64,000 nt of DNA from Magnolia sinica (lineage: Eukaryota; Streptophyta; Magnoliopsida; Magnoliales; Magnoliaceae), in the NCBI RefSeq assembly GCF_029962835.1, contig NC_080575.1, forward strand, positions 63,839,493 to 63,903,492. Reading direction: 5' to 3'. The translations under genes and the position numbers were made by a program. A model generated the notes under the pieces. The model had not been told where the DNA came from and did not search any database. It worked only from the letters and a program-made list of their open reading frames with translations. The first letter of the stretch is position 1. Each line of letters starts with the position of its first letter. This document shows positions 39,131-49,141 of the stretch, piece after piece.

Positions 39131-39310
39131 AGCCGTTCGTACAACTCTCAGTTGGAGGAGCGTCAGCGCTCGTCTTCGCAGTGCAAAGGAGGGGTAGTTT
39201 CGTCCTCAAAGTGGCTGTCCACACGTGCTAGTCTAAGTTGGTAACTTAAGTTTGTATTCCTTCATAAAAGCCGCTGGATAAAAGGTTTTGTCTACAGTGG
39301 TCATTTTCTC

Positions 39311-39828
39311 AAGAAAAAAGCAGAAAAGCTGTGGTTTTGGCAAACAGAGGATCCGCATAACATACTTGCACGAGTGCACTTCGAAAGTGTACTTCGCCTC
39401 ACGCGTAGGGACGGATGCTTGTATATGGAATCGGATCCATGGGTGAGATGGACGCAAAGTCTCGGAATTGAGGGTGATTTGATCACTAGGTGAGACACAT
39501 GCACAAAATATACAATCCATTAGAGAATACTGAATAACGGTACAGATTATATGTACGTGTGTAATTCACTTGCTGATTAACTTAGAATAGTTTTAGAGGT
39601 GGTATTTGTAAAGTAGGTATAGCTTGATGAGCGACTCCGATCTTAAACACGTGTTCATTTTTTTTTTGTTTCACTTGAGACGTAAGTGCACTAGATCGGG
39701 CATTCTCACCCAGTCTCAGTTACTTTTTTTTTTTTTTTGGTTCGAAGTGCTTTTCTCGTAGTCGTATCTTGTCTACGGGACTTACTACCACTAACAGTAG
39801 TGGGCCAAGTTAACAAGGTTGGGGTCCT
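39311..39828. other. 3' flank of the transporter gene
   Basis: This holds the presumed 3' untranslated and downstream region of the transporter (minus strand). T-rich tracts are present (39659-39670, 39725-39738), but I cannot place a polyadenylation site with confidence. No other gene is seen. Confidence 0.4.
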
Positions 39829-41255
39829 TCACGGCTGATCATGACCGTTGATTGTTCCTCTACCATTCCCTAACTCAACATGGGGATTGTCTCGCTCCTT
39901 CTTGTCCTTAGGCTTAACAAAGAGGCTCTCCATCTCTTCTAGGGTTCTGCCTCGAGTCTCCGGCAAGAAGGTGTAGAAGAAGATCCATGACAACATCGCC
40001 ACTCCAGCAAACAGGAAGAAGGTCCTACCTATTGTGATGGCTTTGGACAGTGATAGAAATGTCATTGTGGTCACCCCACTCATTATACAGTTCGCCGCCA
40101 CCGCCAAGCTCATGCCCTGAGCTCGCAGCTTCAGCGGTAAGATCTCTGGGCCATACACCCATGCAAGCGGGCCCAGCCCGATTGAGAAGGATGCCACGAA
40201 AGATAGGACTGTCGCAATGGAGAGGCCGATCGCCCAGATGAGCTTCTTCTCAGGATATTGATTGATCATTGTCAACCCAAACCCTAATCCTAAGAGTGAA
40301 ATGATCATACCAATTAAACTACTCAGTAGGAGTGGTCGCCTTCCGATCTTGTCCAGAAGGAATGTTGCAACCAAGATGAAGATAGTTTTGGTAAATCCAA
40401 CGGCTACAGTTGCTCCTAGAAGGCCATTCCTTGTCTTAATTCCAGCCTTCTCAAATATTCTAGGGCTGTAGAGGGCCACGATATTGATGCCGGAAGCTTG
40501 TTGTAAGAAATGGATCCCAACTGCCGCGATTAGGATCCGACGGACGGATGGTTTTGGCCTAATCAACAGCTCCTTCCACACACCTTCCCCGTGATTACGC
40601 TTGGACACTTGGACGACGTCATCGGTGCAATGCTCTGGGATTCCGGCTGCTTCCTTGATCTCTGAGAGTCGGATCTCAGACTCTTTCTCACTATCGGAGG
40701 TCTTAGCCAGAACCCGTCTCGCTTCACCAAGCCGGCCTTGCATGACCAACCATCGTGGTGATTCTGGCATGGCAAGAGCTCCAACGGCTAAGAAGATCGG
40801 TGGCACTGCTCCAGCCCCAAGCATCAATCTCCAACTGATGTGTTCTGGGAGCTTGGCAAAGGCAAAATTTGATATGTATCCAATCAAGAGTCCTACATTG
40901 ATGAAGACTTCCGGGAAGGAGGTGAGGAAGCCTCGACATGAGGCGGGTGCAACCTCAGCAGTGTAGACCGGTGCAATCATCAAAGCATAGCCCACACCCA
41001 CACCAGCCACAAACCTTCCGAACATGAGGACTGCATAGTTAGGTGCAAGGCCCATCACCAATGCGCCCACAAAGAAGATCACGGCGGCAAAGATGAGTGT
41101 ATATCGCCGGCCAATCCAATCAGATGTTCTTCCGGCAAGGGTGGACCCGACCACAGAGTAGAAATTGAGAATTCCCATCAGTATTTCTATCTTGGTATCG
41201 CTTAGCTTAAGATCATCCTTGATGAACAGTGCAGCTCCACTCATTACCGAAAAAT

Positions 41256-41310
<55 letters not shown>

Positions 41311-42229
41311 GTTCTTAATCCACATGAAATTGTGAGTTGTTAGCACATAAAAGAAAATTTCCACTTATCCTAAGTAAAAGAAGAAAGAAGAAACTAGAAG
41401 ATTCCTATATAAAAAGAATAATTTTTAAATAATATGCGAGAGAGAGAGAGAGCCAACCAGAGAAGACAACTGGCAAAAACAGAAACTCTCTACGGATTCT
41501 TTGAAGATTGCTCTCAGAATCTTTCCATTTCCTTTGAGGAGAAATCCTCCATCTCTCTGAGAGCACTGTAAATTATAATAGTCCTAGTTGCACGGGGTCA
41601 CTTAGATAGTCCCACCCTTTCTTGAAGACTGTTCATCAGGTCCAACATACATTTCATGGGCTATCATGCAAAAGTTGCACCGATCTTTGAAATAGGAATC
41701 ATTTGATCAATGGACTTTAATATGGACGGTCAAGATCATTCACAAAAATAGATCCAATCAACAGTTTGATCGATTTATTTGCTAGGCACTATCATGAATT
41801 TCTTATTATTCTAGAAAATCACTGTTGTTGCCAATTGTAACACCCATGGCTTCGAAATTAATGGATGGTCAGAGAAAATAAGGCCAAATCAAGGATGAAT
41901 TGGATCATCTGGTCAGGGCGATGTTTGCTTGGTAGCCTAGTAAAATGTGTTCCGGAGCCAATGGACAGTTCAGATCAATCGACCGGACTGCCAAGTGAAA
42001 GCGAGGCAACTAAGAGCCATAGCTTATACTACTCTGAGAGAATAATGGAAAATTTCTCGATGAGATTTTCTCTCTCCAAAGGTGCATATAACAAATTATC
42101 AAGCCTCCTGGTGCAGAAGGTTGCAATTATTTCATGTACTGTCTATGAGAAACAATGAACTTGTTTTGAACGATCACATGGCCTAGGTAGTGTGTGTTTG
42201 TACTTAGTTTGGGGCCTTTGGGTGAGCTC

Positions 42230-42279
<50 letters not shown>

Positions 42280-45200
42280 TCACTTGCGCACCTTCTTACA
42301 TTGGCACCCATGCACACCTTTGTACCCGTGTTATGGGCACAGAATCTGAACAGTCCACGTGATGTGGCACCCCTTGAAACCTCGTGATCCTAACTTTCAG
42401 TCTGATACATAACTCTGGTGGGCCATGGAAAAAGGAAATAGTTTCCTCTCTTGATTTGCATTTCTCTTTGCTATGGCCCACTAAAGTTTTGGATCAGGCT
42501 GAAAATTGGGCACATAAGGTTTCAGGGGGTGCTGTATCACATGGACCGTTCAGATTTTGTACCCATGGCATGTGTGCAAATGTGCGCAGGTGAGCATTCC
42601 TCTCTCTCACCCTATATATTTGTGTGTGTTGATGTTTTCTTCGTCTTGTCTCTCTGTTTGAAATATTTTCCTTTCGTTTTCTCCAAACAAATATTTCTTA
42701 CTAAGAAAAGGAAAATAAAATAAAATGCATACCTATCTTTTGGGTATTTAAATCTCCCACAATCATTCAACCGTGGTAGACTCATGAGAGTTTCAACATG
42801 AGGTCCTGGGTCCTAATATCCATTGAGGTGAAATTTCACCATGGTCTGAGTGCATGGGTGTGTATGGGGGTGTCAGTGAGTCTGTACTCATTCCACAATG
42901 GGAGAGTCATAAGAGTAGGCTCGTAATAATTTCGGTGCGTGTATGAGTGTGTGTGGAGTGTCGGTGCTTGCATGTGTAAAAATAATAAATAAATAAATAA
43001 ATAATAAATAATAAAAAGTATTCAACGTAACTAACCCACACGCAAAGTAAAAAAAGCCTTTTATCTACAAAAAGAGTCATTGCAGTCTTTCTTATAAAAA
43101 GATGTAGTGAGTGAGTGAGAGAGAGAGAGAGCAGTTAGCTTTTTTTCTTCCTTGAAAACTTCTCTTTCAAGAATACGACTTTTGAATCCATTGTATATAT
43201 AGTGCTTAAAGACAATTAAATTTTTATTTTTTCTCAAAACGCTACACGTACAAGTATATATAATCTATTAAGGGCTAGACTGGATGATACTTTTGCACAA
43301 TTGATAAAATAGCGGTGACTCATCCTCCTAATGGGTGTCACTGATTGACAGCCATTCATGCCATCCAAATTGCGGGTCCCATTGTGGATGAAGTATATCC
43401 CTAGAATCACACTGATCAAGCAATCCAAACCATTTAAGTAATGAATATCAAAAGGTAGGTGGAGAGCGTTTTAACATAGAGGTCGTGGTTCGAGTGCCCG
43501 TGTGGTAGGTGGGTGTTTGTTAAAAGAATTAATCAATATCAATTGGTAAAATGGTGAGTGGTCAATTTCTAAGGTAGATGGCTAATATTATATTGACAGT
43601 CAAGTTTTTGGTCATGCTCAGCATGCTGGACAACCTGGATTGGCGTATCACTACGCCTTGCGTGCGTATGGTTGAAAACTGTCCACGTCTTTTTAGGTGA
43701 GGAAATCCCACGTCTATGATTGCTAAAACCAAAATAAAGCAAACAAAAGCTGAAAATCTGTCTTTTTGGTGGGAGAAGTCAAGAAAGCTTTTAAAAACTT
43801 AACGTAGAAAAACAGAGAAAAAAGAAGCTTAAGGTTAAGAATGAAGTGACGTGTAGTAGTCTGTCTAGTAAATAATGATAAAAAAGAAGAGAAACAGAAG
43901 GAACAGTAAGCTCTAGGCTTCCATGTGGAGACAAAAGACTATATGATACAATAATCTCACCATTGCACAAGAGAAACATGGTGCATGAAAATCAGTATTT
44001 GTTTCTCCATCATGGTTAGCGCGGTCTTTTGGCGGGGTGTAGAGAGCGAAAGGCCGGTCATAGACTCCCCCATGGACGCTGATTTCTTGCAAAAGCCTCT
44101 TGCACGAAGTTCCTGCCTTGGGAACTTAGGTGGGTCCGATTATGATGTTTGTGAGAAATCCACCCCGTTTATCCATTTAACGAGCTCATTTTAATACATG
44201 CCACAAAAACAAAAAACTTGATCCAAGACTCAAGTGGGCCATAATCGAGGAAATAGTGGAAAAAGAAATTTCTATAAGACTCAAGTGGGCCATACAAGAG
44301 GTAACAATGGGTAATGAAATTTCTACCGTTGAAACCTTGGTGGCCTCTACGTTGATTTTTATATGCCATTCAAACCCTTAATAAGGCCGTTCTCAAGTGG
44401 GCCATATAAGAATGTTTCAATGGTGGTTGTCCAAATCTCCACTGTTTCCTTTCATGTGGCCCATTTGAGTCTTGGATTGGGTTTACTTTTGTCAGGTATC
44501 GTAACATGAGCTCACAAAACAGATAGACATGGTAAATTTCTCACAAACATCACAGTGGCCCCACCTAAGTTCACGGTACATGAACTTTCCTTTAGCAGGG
44601 AATCCGCATCCTTCACCCACCAAGCTATTATCCTAGACTCACCTAATCGGCGCCCAGAAAGGGGATGACATGTGGTAGTCCCTCCGTGCACAGCTTGGCA
44701 GTGACCTCGCAACCAGCCACGGGAGTGGTAACCTGAACCTGCCGCCCACCTTTGAGTATGTATTGTATTTCTATACTGTCCTTTGTTTTTCCGACTCATT
44801 TCATCACATGAGCTCAAAAATGAAGCGTGTACAAATCTCAGGTGGACCTCACCACAGTAAAAAATGGTGAATGACTATTAAAGATTTTTTTGTAAGCTAT
44901 CAAAGTTTTGGATCGTCCAAATATTTCTGTTTTTCCTTTATCCAGGGTAGTATGACCTTACCAACAGCTTGGATAGAAAATAAACATTACAATGGCCTGA
45001 GGAAGTTCTTATTGCTCGGTTTTGAATGACCGCTGTTTGTTTTGGTGTGGTCTACTTGAGATATGCAGTATCTGCTTCATTTTGGGCTTAAACCATACAA
45101 TCAGTTGGCAAAACGACTGGAGGGCGTAGATATATTTACTACGCATACATTGATGTGGGCCCGACAGTCAAGGTACTACCGACATATCGCCGGTTCCAGA

Positions 45201-45462
45201 TTTCCAACCAAGTCGCGCCCAGTCTGTCCAATAAATAACAATAAAAAAGGAAGGCAAAAAGATGGAAGATAGAATGGTGTGCGTCTTCCACTATTTCCTT
45301 TCACGTAGAGACAAAAGATCAAGATGCAAGGATCTTACCATGACCCAAGAGAATTGAGGCCATGGAGGCTAACATGGTGCATGCAAATGCGTATTTGTTC
45401 CATCGAGGCCTCTCTATCTTCGTTGGCGCCATGGAAGCATCAGAAGCTATGTTTTTTTCCAT
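39829..45462 (-). CDS. PLT5: Polyol/monosaccharide transporter (PLT5-like), two exons
   Basis: Exon 1 (45462-45339) encodes MEKNIASDASMAPTKIERPR...ILLGH. Exon 2 (41255-39829) continues DFSVMSGAALFIKDD... to a TGA stop; the total is 516 residues, the usual size for plant PLTs. Donor (G|GTAAGA at 45338) and acceptor (CTCAG|AT at 41256) are canonical and join in phase, and the two-exon layout is that of PLT genes. Family signatures are clear: GRTSDWIGRRYT, GRFVAGVGVGYALMIAPVY, PESPRWLVMQGRLGEARRVL, FLLDKIGRRPLLL, LPETRGRTLEEM. The protein is a 12-helix major facilitator that carries polyols or monosaccharides with protons across the plasma membrane. Oddities: the first-helix motif reads GHDFSVMSGA where PLTs usually have GYDIGVMSGA, and the usual VNRVTSG reads ANCIMSG. 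The 4.1-kb intron is filled with transposons and an exon-1 duplicate. Closeness to PLT5 rather than another PLT is a judgement from memory. Confidence 0.93.
41258..41307. repeat. (GA)n microsatellite forming the polypyrimidine tract of the transporter acceptor
   Basis: Roughly 24 dinucleotide units on the plus strand read as (CT)n in the transcript and end directly at the CAG|AT acceptor of exon 2. Length variation here could affect splicing; that is inference. Confidence 0.85.
41308..42232. other. Transporter intron, no internal gene
   Basis: Noncoding intron sequence. The short plus-strand ORF at 41865-42158 has no recognisable domain and is not supported as a gene. Confidence 0.5.
42233..42277. 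repeat. (TA)n microsatellite
   Basis: About 22 TA units lie in the transporter intron, immediately left of a foldback MITE; TA tracts are common insertion targets. Confidence 0.9.
42278..42596. mobile_element. Foldback MITE with TGCTCACYTGCGCAC ends
   Basis: The 319-bp element is almost wholly an inverted repeat. The left arm (TGCTCACTTGCGCACC, ggcacagaatctgaacagtc, caccccttgaaacctc) matches the reverse complement of the right arm (TGCTCACCTGCGCAC, gtacaaaatctgaacggtcc, caccccctgaaacctt), with gtgggccat blocks near the centre. It lies in the transporter intron in (TA)n sequence. Superfamily is uncertain because the target duplication is masked by the TA repeat. Confidence 0.85.
42760..43021 (+). 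mobile_element. SINE-like element with AAAT tail
   Basis: The region has a B-box-like block (gaggtcctgggtcctaatatcc near 42800), TG-rich tandem text (gtgtgtatgggggtgtc, gtgtatgagtgtgtgtgg) and an A-rich tail of AAT/AAAT repeats (42977-43015), like the SINE at 33543-33720 but in plus orientation. The A box is not clear, so the left border is approximate. Confidence 0.4.
43440..43545 (+). mobile_element. Possible SINE remnant
   Basis: A B-box-like motif (gtggttcgagtgcccg, near 43486) follows ggtaggtggagagcg. No tail or target duplication is clear. It may be a short remnant of a tRNA-derived SINE. Confidence 0.25.
43925..44030 (-). pseudogene. Decayed duplicate of transporter exon 1 inside its own intron
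   Basis: On the minus strand, GATGGAGAAACAAATAC..ATTTTCATGCACCATG..TTTCTCTTGTGCAATG|GTGAGATT matches exon 1 (GATGGAACAAATACGCATTT, GCATGCACCATG, ATTCTCTTGGGTCATG|GTAAGATC). The similarity continues about 45 bp into the intron (CTTTTGTCTCCACATG against CTTTTGTCTCTACGTG). A GT donor is retained, but about 17 bp of coding sequence is missing and the frame is lost. It lies about 1.4 kb downstream of the real exon 1 and probably records an old local or gene-level tandem duplication. Confidence 0.75.
44085..44640. mobile_element. Foldback MITE in the transporter intron
   Basis: The left arm (gggaacttaggtgggtccga, tgatgtttgtgagaaatcca, aacgagctcat, tccaagactcaagtgggcca) mirrors the right arm after reverse complementing (gtgaacttaggtggggcca, tgatgtttgtgagaaatttac, gtgagctcatg, tccaagactcaaatgggcca). 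An internal duplication of 'actcaagtgggccata' is present. Its ends resemble the GCGGATT-type ends of the Mutator-like MITE at 32298. Borders are approximate. Confidence 0.75.
44690..45240. mobile_element. Degenerate foldback MITE in the transporter intron
   Basis: Related blocks in mirrored order (aatctcaggtggacctcacc near 44836; ggtgtggtctacttgagat near 45045; cgtagatatatttactacgc near 45125) mark another, older member of the foldback family, between the exon-1 duplicate and the real exon 1. Borders are uncertain. Confidence 0.5.
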
Positions 45463-45507
45463 CTTCTGGAGAGAGAGAGAGTATAGCCACTGCATAAGAG
45501 CTTCAGG

Positions 45508-45517
45508 CCTTAAATAG
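45508..45517 (-). promoter_or_regulatory. TATA-like box of the transporter gene
   Basis: Minus-strand CTATTTAAGG lies about 46 bp upstream of the start codon, followed by a short leader containing a GA/CT-rich stretch (45468-45481). The position is tight but plausible for a short 5' untranslated region. Confidence 0.5.
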
Positions 45518-45873
45518 ATAAGGGTGCCTCAACTATTGAAGAATGCCTACTCGCAGGCTCCAGTGTGATACTATCGATAAATAACGATCAAAATATAATA
45601 TCTAATATCGCGAGATTTTCAAAACTTAGACACTTTTTTTGTGGTGATTTTATGCCAAGGTATTGCCATTTCAGAATAAATCAGTTTATACATTTATTTT
45701 CTAAATTTAAATAGTAAATATTTTATTTTCAGCCATATCTTCTCCATGATATCACGATAAAAGCAATTTCTTTTAAACCTCCCGAGAAATTGCCTAGGAC
45801 AAGCATAATCTCTGTACACGCAGCATTGCACGTGGTCGCCCGTGGTGCGCCGAACCGAAGTGCCCATACGTGC

Positions 45874-45913
45874 TGACGTGGTGCACGTGTGCATGACGTG
45901 GTGCACGTGTGCA
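45874..45913. promoter_or_regulatory. Exact 20-bp tandem duplication with ACGT-core (G-box/ABRE-like) motifs
   Basis: The unit TGACGTGGTGCACGTGTGCA occurs twice without a mismatch (45874-45893 and 45894-45913). Each copy has a TGACGTGG motif and a CACGTG G-box, the core bound by plant bZIP and bHLH factors. More ACGT/CACGTG cores lie next to it (gcacgtggtcg near 45829). The block is about 410-450 bp upstream of the transporter start codon, in its promoter region. Confidence 0.7.
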
Positions 45914-46681
45914 TTTTGGGAAATGTTAACCTGAGGGGTCAGCCGGTAAGTGTGCCGTAACCTAAAAGTCTGGCCAGGGCGCATGTCTGAAATGCTGAAA
46001 AATAAAATAAATTATCTTCATTTTACTATGTTGAATCACTTGAAATATATGCTATTCTTAAAGCGTGATTCGTCCCCTTATCAAATTGTTGATGGGCTAT
46101 AAACGAATTGCTTTCAAGATAAGACAAGCTTATTTAGATCCTACGTTCAACAATAAAGAAAGATCGACATAGGAACAATTCAACGCAACAGATCTTTTGG
46201 CAAATTCAAACAGAGAATGTGTTAACAATATTCTAAAATGGAGATGCAATCCGTAAGATCTGATGGATGAGGAAAGATGTGAGTTTGAGATGATGGAATT
46301 TGGACCGGAATAGTCCAGTTTATTTAGGCACTAGGGAGTAGACCGTTGCTAGGTGGCCATAAATGGTTCAAAATATTTGAAAAATATTTCTGACCATTAA
46401 TCATTAATTTCAGCTATTTTTGGTCATGGGATAGGAAGATCTAACTGTTGGTTCATCATGGTCCGTCCGTTTTCAGATCGTTGTGGTTTTCAAGCCTGCT
46501 AGTTGTTTTCAGAAATGACTGACTATTTTGGATTAATAATTTAACCATTCTCAGTCGCCTATAAAGACCTGGCTCATTTCAAACCCATCGCACCTAAGCT
46601 CATACTAGACCACTTGCATCGCGAAGTACAAAGTGAGCCAACTAGCGTCACTACAGGCACATTACCCACGCCCTCGCCCTC
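45914..46681. other. Upstream region of the transporter, no gene recognised
   Basis: Noncoding. A TATA-like string (cctataaagacctgg, about 46558) and repeat-like texture suggest retroelement remnants, but no boundaries are clear. Confidence 0.35.
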
Positions 46682-47211
46682 CACTACCAAAAAATCGAGC
46701 AATGGCTATGGAGGTTGAAAGCTTTTAGCTACAGATTTAATCCGTAGCAAAATAGGTACGGATTTAATCCGTAGCTATAGCCTAAGTGCTCTGTAGCTAA
46801 AGCGTAACTCTCTACCTAAAGCATATTAAATATAGATGGTGCTTAGGGAGATCCATGAGGTCCATTGGAATATATGTGTTTGATCTAAGCCGTCCAAAAA
46901 TTCGAATATATAATTTTAGTGCATGAGCCCAAAAATTGGACCACACCATAAGAAATAATATAAATTAAAATTTTACTATTAATTTGTTGTGTGATCACCT
47001 TACAGATTTGATCTAACTCATTTTTTTATCACACTTAAAATAATAATTTAAAATTATTGGATGGAGTGGATATCTGAAATACATCACAGTGGGCCCCACG
47101 GTCCTAAAATCATAAAACCTCTCAGGGGCCGTCCGTCACGCGCCCCTCCAAAACCCCAAATCCCTCCAAAACCAAAACCCCATCCCCATTTTCTCCTGCC
47201 CACTGACGAAC

Positions 47212-47267
<56 letters not shown>

Positions 47268-47490
47268 CTCTCTCGTTCTCTTGCCCTCTCTTGATCTCCC
47301 GATCTCCCTCACCCTCTCTCCCTGTCTCAAGGCCGCATTCCCCACTCTGTTTTCAAAAACCCATTTCGCTGCAAGAAGGAGAAGAAGAAGAAGCACGTAG
47401 GTTAGTTTCTTTCTTTCTCCCTCTTTATCTCTTTCTCAAATCTTTCAATCCTTCAATCCGCATTCCCCTCTCTTTGTTTCTGAAATCTAA

Positions 47491-47820
47491 GGGCTGTTTG
47501 GCCAGTCGGATTGGAAGGGATTGGATGTTATTGGAAGGGATTGGAAGTTAAATCCTAGGATTGGTTGGGCATGCCAAACAGAGTCGGTGATCTGATCCCA
47601 ATCCCTAATACGTGTTTGGCTTGAGGGATTGGAAGGGATGGGAAGGTTTAATCCCAGTATTGGCCGGGTGTGCCAAACAGACTGGATATATCAATCCAGG
47701 GATATAGCAATCCCATGTATCTGAAGACAATCCACTGACAACACCATAAATACCTAGAAATCCAGGCCATCCACCATAATACCATTCAATCTCTTTCAAT
47801 CCACCCAACCAAACGGGCCC
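47491..47820. mobile_element. Tourist-like (PIF/Harbinger) MITE
   Basis: The 330-bp element has ends GGGCTGTTTGGCCAG and, in reverse, GGGCCCGTTTGGTTGG, flanked by TAA on both sides (47488-47490, 47821-47823), the target size and composition of Tourist elements. The interior has mirrored 'ggattggaagggattgg'-type blocks. CACTA copy 1 lacks it at the matching place (near 25575), so it inserted after the copies separated. Confidence 0.85.
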
Positions 47821-47948
47821 TAAAAATGCTTTGTGGGCTCCACCATAATATGTGTATGCAGGCCATTCATTTTTTCAACTTCATTTTAGGGCCAAATCTC
47901 AGGTGGACCACACCATAGGAAACTGTGGTGATTGAATGCCCACCATTA

Positions 47949-48162
47949 GGGCCTGTTTGGCCCGGTAGATTGGATGGATTTGGATGGTATTAGAGTAGAT
48001 TGTACAGATTTCAAGGTAATGATAGTTGCGTCAATGGATTGGTGCAAGATCTATGGGATTGCTATATCCCAGGATTGTTATTTCTGGTCTATTTGGGACG
48101 TCTGGCCAATCCTGGGATTAAACCTTCCAATCCCTTTTAATCCCTTGAACCAAACACGTCCC
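47949..48162. mobile_element. Second Tourist-like MITE
   Basis: It begins GGGCCTGTTTGGCCCGG after TTA (47946-47948) and ends with the inverted form ccaaacacgtccc at 48162. The right target duplication is not clean, and related sequence (gggattagggtggattag) continues beyond, so the right border or a second overlapping copy is uncertain. CACTA copy 1 reads through this site (ccaccattaaagct, minus strand near 25450). Confidence 0.65.
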
Positions 48163-49141
48163 AATCAATTTTAAAGGGATTAGGGTGGATTAGATGGGAT
48201 TTAAAGGTAATGATGGTGATGTCAGTGGATTGTCTTAAGATCCTGAAAGGAATTCCAGAATATTTTTTATTTTTTTTGGGTTTGTCAGATTGTGACATCA
48301 ATTTGAATTTCTCTCTCTCTCTATATATATATATATTTATTTATAATGTCTTTTATGTTACTGGCACAAGCATTCATATATATATTGAGAAATATGATTG
48401 AAGTGCTAGACTAGCATGTGCATTTATACCATTTTTTTAAATGTTGCTGACTCATCCACCACACGTGTCATAAAACATGTTAATCCACTGCATTGCATTC
48501 ATCAGGAATCAAGCTTGGGGGTAAACATTTTTGGCTTTTATTTGAAAAATCAGGCTGTTTCAACTCCTAGTCTGGCCACTTATAAAATTATACTTAAAAA
48601 TTCTAAATATACATCGTATGGTTTACTTCAGTCTTGGAATAGTACAATTTTTGGGTAGTTTTTTTCATCATGATGAGCCAATACTATATGAATGGATTGG
48701 ATGCACAGGAAACAGTGGTAATTCACCATTAAAACTTAATGTGGGTTGAAGAAATTTTAGATAGAGCTGATATTTGTGTGGTTTCTTCATCCTAGGTCTT
48801 TGTAAGCATTCCATTGCCCTTGTGGTGTGAAGTCTTTAACGGGTACGATCCATCATTTAGCTTGATATATTAGAATTGCATGCGAGACTTTTCATCTATG
48901 CAAGTGGTTTAAGATTTTACTTATAAATTACATTATTAATTTATTATAAAAATAAAATGATTGCAAACTCCTTAATACATTGTATTTGGTAGATAATATC
49001 TGTATGGGTCTAATCATCTGATAGCACTTCCTTCATTTTCAACTTTTGAGGAGGATGGTGCATTAGGTTAATTTCCAACTTTAATTTTTAGTAAGGTGCA
49101 GGTTGAAAATGGACCCGTTGGTTAATCAAGATTTGACTGTA

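Larger units (their letters stand above)
32917..39310. mobile_element. Probable 6.4-kb TIR element (Mutator-like) carrying minisatellite cargo
   Basis: About 135 bp at the left (32917-33050) is repeated inverted at the right (39178-39310). Both contain ATGACCACTGTAGACAAAAC, GAAGGAATACAAACTTA and TTAGACTAGCACG. The flanks are aggaaaaaag (32907-32916) and aagaaaaaag (39311-39320), a 9/10 match that fits a Mutator-size target duplication, although the sequence is low in complexity. The interior has no transposase. It contains a SINE, a large 21-bp minisatellite, an inverted block of the same minisatellite, AT-rich duplications, a long hairpin and a foldback MITE. The alternative is two unrelated inverted copies of a 135-bp repeat. 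Confidence 0.6.
46682..49141 (+). mobile_element. CACTA transposon, copy 2 (5' part only, plus orientation)
   Basis: It begins CACTACCAAAAAATCGAGCA, then subterminal repeats (TAGCTACAGATTTAATCCG, TACGGATTTAATCCGTAGC). It matches copy 1 in reverse: 46800-47150 to 26410-26740, 47170-47480 to 25570-25870, and 48508-49138 to 23150-23815. It ends abruptly at the start of the transposase exon (GAAAATGGACCCGTTGGTTA...TTGACTGTA), where another CACTA end begins at 49142. The rest of this copy is not seen in the window. It carries two Tourist-like insertions and a CT-rich tract (47212-47263) that differ from copy 1. Confidence 0.85.

Noticed and set aside
40050-40966. Plus-strand ORFs opposite the transporter
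   Set aside because: They are antisense shadows of the transporter's exon 2.
47061-47551. ORFs rich in Leu/Ser or Arg/Glu
   Set aside because: They are translations of the (CT)n tract in CACTA copy 2.
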